From Parapusillimonas sp013416435 (lineage in GTDB: Bacteria > Pseudomonadota > Gammaproteobacteria > Burkholderiales > Burkholderiaceae_B), in assembly GCF_052180245.1 (NCBI RefSeq), contig NZ_CP197474.1, positions 1,860,001-1,924,000 of the forward strand: a stretch of DNA of 64,000 nt, in the 5' to 3' direction. Position numbers and translations under genes: made by a program. Numbering within the stretch: the first letter of the stretch is position 1; each line of letters begins with the position of its first letter. Below, one piece after another: positions 58,481 to 64,000 of the stretch. The notes below the pieces were generated by a model. That model saw nothing but the letters and a program-made list of their open reading frames with translations. It was not told the origin of the DNA and searched no databases.

Positions 58481-59082
58481 TCGGCCTCCCGGCTGATCAG
58501 CCGGTTCAGCGAGCTGGCTTCGCGTTCCATCATATGCAGGAAGTGGTCTACCCGGGAGCGGAAATACCGGTGAAGGATCAAGGCGGGAATGGCGATGATG
58601 ATCCCGAATCCGGTGTTGTAGAGGGCAATGGATATGCCTCGGGCGAGCTGGGCGGGGTCGCCGCCGGCGGGCGTGTACGAGGCAAAGATCTCGATCATGC
58701 CGACGACGGTGCCGAACAGGCCCATGAGCGGCGCGACGACCGCGACGGTGCCCAGCGCCGGCAGGTGGCGGTTCAGTCTGTGGGCCACATCCTTGCCCGC
58801 ATCCTCGACCGCCGCCAGCCGGTAATGGCGGCTTTCATGCCGATTGATCAGGACCTCGGCCAGGATGCGGCCCAGCGGCGAATTGCCGGCCAGCCGGATG
58901 ACGGCTTCCGGGTTGTCGTTCTTCTGGCGCAGCAGTTCAAGAACCTGTCCTGGAAGCCGCGACGGGAATATTTTGCTTGCACGCAAGGAAAGAAAACGCT
59001 CGATGATGAGCGCAAGCCCGATGACGGAGGTCGCGATGAGCAGCCAGATGGGCCACCCGGCGGCATGGATGATTTCAAGCAA
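58477..59082 (-). CDS. exbB: ExbB/TolQ/MotA proton channel protein
   Basis: A protein of about 201 aa with three helices: AAGWPIWLLIATSVIGLALIIERFL, VAVVAPLMGLFGTVVGMIEIF and ISIALYNTGFGIIIAIPALIL. It forms the ExbB channel around ExbD. The start is uncertain: I favour TTG at 59082, because GGAG lies 8 nt upstream and it gives the family N-terminus (M)LEIIHAAGW. GTG at 59094 or ATG at 59118 are alternatives. First gene of the exbB-exbD-lpxK-Trm112-kdsB-adk operon. Confidence 0.93.
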   Translation of the reverse strand: MLEIIHAAGWPIWLLIATSVIGLALIIERFLSLRASKIFPSRLPGQVLELLRQKNDNPEAVIRLAGNSPLGRILAEVLINRHESRHYRLAAVEDAGKDVAHRLNRHLPALGTVAVVAPLMGLFGTVVGMIEIFASYTPAGGDPAQLARGISIALYNTGFGIIIAIPALILHRYFRSRVDHFLHMMEREASSLNRLISREAE

Positions 59083-59603
59083 GATGGTCTCCACTCGGGG
59101 TAAAGTGTGGTCCGGCAAACCGGCATTTTACAATCGAGTGCGCAGCATGGGGCTCTTCAATGGCACTTGGCCGAAAAGCGGCATCGGGTGGGCCATTTGG
59201 CGGAACGCCTGCTGGAAAGTATTGAGAAGCATTGCTTACGCAGATCGCGCCATCCGGCAACGGCGTGGAATGTCGGATTCGGCAGCGCCTACGCCGGAAA
59301 GGCATGTCTGATCCGGAAATTGGCATCGAAAACGGCTTGTTTGCTGGCTTTGCGGAGGGTATCCACAAAAACTGTGGATAATTCTGTGCACAAGTTGCCG
59401 GACAGGCGCGATTTACTAGCTCTCGAGGTTCGTTGGTCAATTTGCGATCAATTGCTGTATTTTTGAAAAATCTATTTAAATCAAATAGTTATGATCTTGA
59501 ATTAAAGCGAAATTTGAGCTGACCGCCAAATCGGATTGATATTTCGCCGATTTGACAAATCAAAATTCTCTGTGGACAGCACAGAAGAAAACTAGGAGTT
59601 TCG
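59083..59603. other. 521-bp divergent intergenic region
   Basis: No convincing gene; two frames of about 120 codons on opposite strands lack family features. It holds an inverted pair of DnaA-box-like 9-mers at 59360-59381 and an AT-rich tract (about 59440-59580) before xseA. Confidence 0.6.
59360..59381. promoter_or_regulatory. inverted pair of DnaA-box-like sites
   Basis: TATCCACA, spacer AAAAC, TGTGGATAA. The second site is a perfect consensus DnaA box (TTATCCACA on the minus strand); the first differs by one base. A weaker TGTGGACAG lies at about 59570. An AT-rich stretch follows. Confidence 0.55.
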
Positions 59604-60953
59604 ATGAGTTTCTTGGAGGCGACAGCCGCGTCCGACGCGGTTCTGACGGTCAGCCAGCTGAATCGGCAGGTCGGAGAATTGCTGCAAGGGCATTTTTCCC
59701 GCATCTGGGTGCGCGGAGAGATTTCGAACTTCACGCAAGCCGCGTCGGGCCATTGGTATTTTTCCATCAAGGATGAAAGGGCGAGCGTCAAGGCGGTGAT
59801 GTTCCGCGGGCGTTGCCAAGCGGTGGGATTCGTGCCGAAGCCCGGCGAAAAATTCGAGTTCCGTGCGGCAGTAACGCTCTACGAGCCTCGTGGAGACTAC
59901 CAATTACAGGTCGAGAGCATGCGCCGCGCGGGACGCGGCGACCTGCACGAGGCTTTTCTCGCGCTCAAGGAGAAGCTGGCACAGGAGGGGCTGTTCGACC
60001 CTGCGCGCAAGCGGCCCATTCCGTCCATGCCGGCCACCATCGGCGTGGTGACGTCTCTGGCGGCGGCTGCTTTGCGCGATGTGCTGACGGCCATGGCGCG
60101 GCGCGCGCCGCATGTAAGGGTCATCGTGTATCCGGCGCCCGTGCAAGGGCTCGATGCCGCCAGCAAGCTGAACGCCGCCCTGAATCTGGCCATCGAGCGG
60201 GCCGAGACAGATGTCCTGCTGCTGGTGCGCGGCGGGGGAAGCCTGGAGGATCTCTGGAGCTTCAACGACGAGGCGCTGGCCCGCAGCGTCGCGGCCAGTC
60301 CCATCCCGGTCATCAGCGGGGTCGGCCACGAGACGGACTTCACCATTGCCGATTTTGTGGCGGATCTGCGTGCGCCGACGCCAACTGCGGCCGCCGAACT
60401 CTGCTGCCATAGCCGCGAAGCCTGCATGCGCGCCGTCCGCGTTGCCTATGCCTCGCTTTGCACCCAGCAGCAACGGCTGCACGAGCGCGCATCCCTGCGG
60501 CTGGACCGGGCGGCTGCCTTGCTGGTGTCGCCACAGCAACGGCTGAGCCAGCAGGCGCTTCGCCTGCAGGGCTTGAACCAGCGGCTTTCCCGCGCGGCGG
60601 CGCAGGCTTCGGCTCGCCATGTCGCCAGGCTGGATGCGGTCCGTGCCCGGCTGGCGCGTGCCCAGCCGCGGCCACAGGGCTTGCGCGCCGAGCTCGACTA
60701 CCGCCGCCAGGCATTGGCGGATGCGGCGCGGCGGCTGCTCGAACACCGCCGCCAGCGGCTGCTGGCGCTGGCCCAGACGCTCGAGGCGCTGGGCCCTCGC
60801 AGTATTCTGGACCGCGGCTATGCCATCGTCCGGAAAGAGAACGGGGAGATCGTGAAAAATGCGTTAGACTTGAGTGTTGGCGAGCAGCTCGGTGTGGAGC
60901 TTGGCCGCGGCAGCGTGCGCGTAGACGTCGTTCAGGTGCATGGCTTGCTGTAG
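59604..60953 (+). CDS. xseA: exodeoxyribonuclease VII large subunit
   Basis: A 449-aa protein. The OB-fold LNRQVGELLQGHFSRIWVRGEISNF starts it; SGHWYFSIKDERASVKAVMFRG and the catalytic region VRGGGSLEDLWSFNDEALARSVAASPIPVISGVGHETDFTIADFVADLRAPTPTAAAEL are diagnostic. A long coiled coil follows, ending RSILDRGYAIVRKENG. AGGAG lies 6 nt before the ATG. xseB is not adjacent. Confidence 0.97.
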   Translation: MSFLEATAASDAVLTVSQLNRQVGELLQGHFSRIWVRGEISNFTQAASGHWYFSIKDERASVKAVMFRGRCQAVGFVPKPGEKFEFRAAVTLYEPRGDYQLQVESMRRAGRGDLHEAFLALKEKLAQEGLFDPARKRPIPSMPATIGVVTSLAAAALRDVLTAMARRAPHVRVIVYPAPVQGLDAASKLNAALNLAIERAETDVLLLVRGGGSLEDLWSFNDEALARSVAASPIPVISGVGHETDFTIADFVADLRAPTPTAAAELCCHSREACMRAVRVAYASLCTQQQRLHERASLRLDRAAALLVSPQQRLSQQALRLQGLNQRLSRAAAQASARHVARLDAVRARLARAQPRPQGLRAELDYRRQALADAARRLLEHRRQRLLALAQTLEALGPRSILDRGYAIVRKENGEIVKNALDLSVGEQLGVELGRGSVRVDVVQVHGLL

Positions 60954-61029
60954 AGCGCTGCCACGGCGGCACCTTGGGCGTGCTTGCTTTATTGGCATTC
61001 TGACTGGTTTTTTATGAAGGAAATCGACC

Positions 61030-61608
61030 ATGGCTTTTACGCTTCCCCCTCTTCCCTACGCGCTTGATGCCCTTGCCCCCACCATTTCCAAGGAAACCCT
61101 GGAATTCCACCATGGCAAGCACCATCAGGCTTACGTCACGAACCTGAATAACCTGATTGCCGGCACCGAATTCGAAAACGCCAGCCTCGAAGACATCATC
61201 AAGAAGTCCTCCGGCGGCGTATTCAACAATGCAGCGCAGGTCTGGAACCACACCTTCTACTGGAACAGCATGTCGCCCAACGGCGGTGGCGAACCCACCG
61301 GCGCGCTGCTGGAAGGCATCAAGTCCAAGTGGGGCAGTGTCGAAGGCTTCAAGGACGCATTCAACAAGTCCGCCGCCGGCAACTTTGGCTCGGGCTGGAC
61401 CTGGCTGGTCAAGAAGTCCGACGGCTCGCTGGATATCGTCAACACCAGCAACGCCGCCACGCCCCTGACCACCTCCGACGCTCCGCTGCTCACCTGTGAT
61501 GTCTGGGAACACGCGTACTATATCGACTACCGTAACGCGCGTCCCAAGTACCTGGAAAGCTTCTGGAATCTGGTCAACTGGGAATTCGCAGCGTCGAACC
61601 TGGGCTAA
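61030..61608 (+). CDS. sodB: iron superoxide dismutase
   Basis: A 192-aa enzyme, FeSOD size. Metal ligands are His27 in LEFHHGKHHQAYV, the His in VWNHTFYWNSM, and Asp/His in LTCDVWEHAYYIDYRN. FNKSAAGNFGSGWTWLVK is typical of the Fe form. AAGGAA precedes the ATG. It removes cytosolic superoxide. Confidence 0.97.
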   Translation: MAFTLPPLPYALDALAPTISKETLEFHHGKHHQAYVTNLNNLIAGTEFENASLEDIIKKSSGGVFNNAAQVWNHTFYWNSMSPNGGGEPTGALLEGIKSKWGSVEGFKDAFNKSAAGNFGSGWTWLVKKSDGSLDIVNTSNAATPLTTSDAPLLTCDVWEHAYYIDYRNARPKYLESFWNLVNWEFAASNLG

Positions 61609-61620
61609 GCTTCCGGCATT

Positions 61621-61745
61621 GGGGTCAGACCCCGTACGGGGTCTGACCCCCTTCCCATGCCGGGGTCAGACCCTATAGGGTCTGATCCCTTCTTGTGTGT
61701 GACCCGTTCCGGCGTGGGGGTCAGATCCCCTCCGTGGTCTGGCCC
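61621..61745. repeat. nested-palindrome repeat cluster (2 copies plus a diverged third)
   Basis: 61621-61650 is canonical (GTAC spacer) and begins 12 bp after the sodB stop; 61662-61689 and about 61717-61745 are progressively diverged. Confidence 0.92.
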
Positions 61746-61793
61746 AGCAACACCTGCATCAAGTGACCACGGCGCGGACGAAAACCGGTTTTT

Positions 61794-61813
61794 TTCGTTG
61801 ATCGATCAACGAA
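61794..61813. promoter_or_regulatory. 20-bp palindromic operator upstream of the thiolase gene
   Basis: A perfect dyad with core CGTTGATCGATCAACG, extended by TT/AA. It overlaps a plausible -35 (TTGATC) and is followed after 15 bp by TAAGAT as -10. Position and symmetry fit a repressor operator (TetR- or IclR-like), but no regulator gene is in the window. Confidence 0.5.
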
Positions 61814-61903
61814 TGCGCTAAGATCGGTCCATTCAGCGGACGGCGCGCCTTCCAAGGCGCAACCGCCGCGACCGGGTTTATTTTTGCTATTGCAGGCTAA
61901 CAG

Positions 61904-63109
<1,206 letters not shown>

Positions 63110-63167
63110 CGCGTTCCCGGCGGGCGGCGCAGCCGCCGGCACGGGCCAGCCGGTCGCCGCGCTGCCA

Positions 63168-63638
63168 TCAGGGCAGCGGCCCAACCCGTGCGCCGGGCCC
63201 GATCCCGTTTTTCTTGAACCAGCCTTGCTCCATTTCCAGCGCATACCGGAAGGGCGCGACGGGGCAGTGACTGGTCTCGTCGAAAGGACGCATGTCCGCC
63301 AGATTGAGAATAGTGCCGTTGCCGTCGATGAAGGCGATCGACAGGGGCAGAGGCGTATTCTTCATCCAGAAGCAGGTCGCCGTTGGCGCGTCGAATACGA
63401 ACAGCATGCCGTGATCGGGCATGAGCGACTGCCGGCCCATCAGCCCCCGCGAACGGCTTGCATCGTTGGCGGCGACTTCGGCATGTACTTTGTGCGAGCC
63501 CACGCGCAGTTCGGTGGTGGGCAGCAGCATTCCTTGTGCGGCTGCGCCGCCCGCCATCAGGCAGGCGCCCAGCGCAAGGGCGAAAAGCCCAAAAAAAACA
63601 GGGCTTGTCAGCCCCGTAGATCGATACAATTTATACAT
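63168..63638 (-). CDS. DUF192 family exported protein
   Basis: A 156-aa protein with signal segment FFGLFALALGACLMAGGAAA. The DUF192 domain shows EVAANDASRSRGLMGRQSLMPDHGMLFVF, CFWMKNTPLPLSIAFID and ALEMEQGWFKKNGI. The function is unknown. I start at the ATG at 63638; a GTG at 63668 is possible. The 58 bp separating it from the convergent thiolase stop contain a GC-rich dyad (GGCGGCGCAGCCGCC) without a T tract. Confidence 0.9.
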   Translation of the reverse strand: MYKLYRSTGLTSPVFFGLFALALGACLMAGGAAAQGMLLPTTELRVGSHKVHAEVAANDASRSRGLMGRQSLMPDHGMLFVFDAPTATCFWMKNTPLPLSIAFIDGNGTILNLADMRPFDETSHCPVAPFRYALEMEQGWFKKNGIGPGARVGPLP

Positions 63639-63677
63639 TGTTATTGATACTGAATGCTTGCCTTTCACAATGGTGTA

Positions 63678-63923
63678 TCAGGCGGCGGTAATATTGAGTG
63701 CTTGCTTGCCCTTGGGTCCCTGTGCGATCTCGAAGGCGACTTTCTGACCTTCTTTCAGGGTCTTGAAGCCGTTCATTTGGATAGAAGAAAAATGTGCGAA
63801 AAGGTCTTCGCCCCCATTATCGGGGGTAATGAATCCGAAACCTTTCGCATCATTGAACCATTTGACGGTTCCGGTCAGCTTTTGCGTATCCCCAGGCGTG
63901 GAGGTTGCGGTTGAATCAGACAT
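63678..63923 (-). CDS. cold-shock domain protein (CspA family)
   Basis: An 81-aa protein with a 15-residue polar N-terminal extension (SDSTATSTPGDTQKL), then GTVKWFNDAKGFGFITPDNGGEDLFAHFSSIQ with RNP1 (KGFGFI) and RNP2 (LFAHFS). It binds single-stranded nucleic acid and acts as an RNA chaperone. The DUF192 gene follows on the same strand. The upstream 80 bp to the window edge are AT-rich and probably hold its promoter and leader. Confidence 0.95.
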   Translation of the reverse strand: MSDSTATSTPGDTQKLTGTVKWFNDAKGFGFITPDNGGEDLFAHFSSIQMNGFKTLKEGQKVAFEIAQGPKGKQALNITAA

Positions 63924-64000
63924 GCGGACTGCCTCTCGACTATAGTGTTAAATTGAAACTCGACTACAAAGGGGTTACCTTTAGCCTTTAGATTCTGGCA

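Noticed and set aside
59075..59466. Two opposing frames of about 120 codons between exbB and xseA
   Set aside because: No family pattern, no ribosome-binding site, and they overlap each other; the region is better explained as regulatory DNA.
12637..61745. GGGGTC repeats considered as a CRISPR array
   Set aside because: Copies are scattered over 49 kb in 12 places with variable spacing and there are no cas genes; the units are palindromic elements.

Overview
The window is GC-rich chromosomal DNA (about 60% GC by eye) from a betaproteobacterium of the Burkholderiales, most likely Alcaligenaceae (Bordetella, Achromobacter, Pusillimonas or Candidimonas relatives). Evidence is the core order xseA / exbB-exbD-lpxK-Trm112-kdsB-adk-SDR / murJ / rpsT, with argF, argG, a DUF3579 gene and sodB close by, and a chromosomal tRNA-Ala. 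I see no transposase, integrase, phage or CRISPR locus. It is a chromosome segment in which accessory modules alternate with housekeeping genes.

Layout. 1-5.1 kb: minus-strand operon of a FAN1-like VRR-NUC nuclease, an Fe-S helicase and a truncated MFS transporter, behind a LexA-type operator. 5.3-6.3 kb: small stress and membrane proteins. 6.4-10.6 kb: iron uptake (TonB receptor, PiuC-type dioxygenase, alpha-hydroxy-acid oxidase). 11-15 kb: two divergent TPP riboswitches, one controlling an SSS transporter and the other an SDR plus a flavin-dependent monooxygenase. 15-27.6 kb: Na/Pi cotransporter, two diguanylate cyclases (one coupled to a periplasmic binding protein), an NTF2-like lipoprotein, MFS, PhoX, two DUF2249 proteins, a methyltransferase and a P450. 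27.9-31.4 kb: translationally coupled sulfur module (cytochrome c, FccB flavoprotein, TsuA-like transporter, SoxYZ fusion). 31.6-34.3 kb: structured leader, SSS transporter with a 43-aa small subunit, and AllA. 34.3-39.7 kb: YihY, a secreted Fes-like esterase with a Fur box, an L,D-transpeptidase/MepK-like pair, and DUF2058.

39.8-45.1 kb is the most interesting locus. It is a tightly packed minus-strand operon of a CBS-domain PP2C phosphatase, a SiaB-like kinase, SiaC, a SiaD-like diguanylate cyclase, a CHAD (polyphosphate-binding) protein and an orphan ParA ATPase. It looks like a Sia partner-switch c-di-GMP module whose sensor has become cytosolic and whose output may include polyphosphate-granule handling or positioning. 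Next come a curlin-repeat protein and a CsgH-like protein (45.2-46.0 kb), small conserved genes, a Nudix hydrolase and tRNA-Ala. From 47.9 kb the window is mostly core metabolism: argG, argF, rpsT, murJ, LPS/Kdo genes, exbBD, xseA, sodB, a beta-ketothiolase, DUF192 and a cold-shock protein.

A nested palindromic repeat, two 13-bp arms of the form GGGGTC-N-GACCCC around a 4-bp spacer, occurs about 27 times in 12 intergenic clusters between 12.6 and 61.7 kb. I saw none inside a gene and none between 33.7 and 49.6 kb. Starts were chosen from Shine-Dalgarno sites, signal peptides and 4-bp stop/start overlaps, which are very frequent here.
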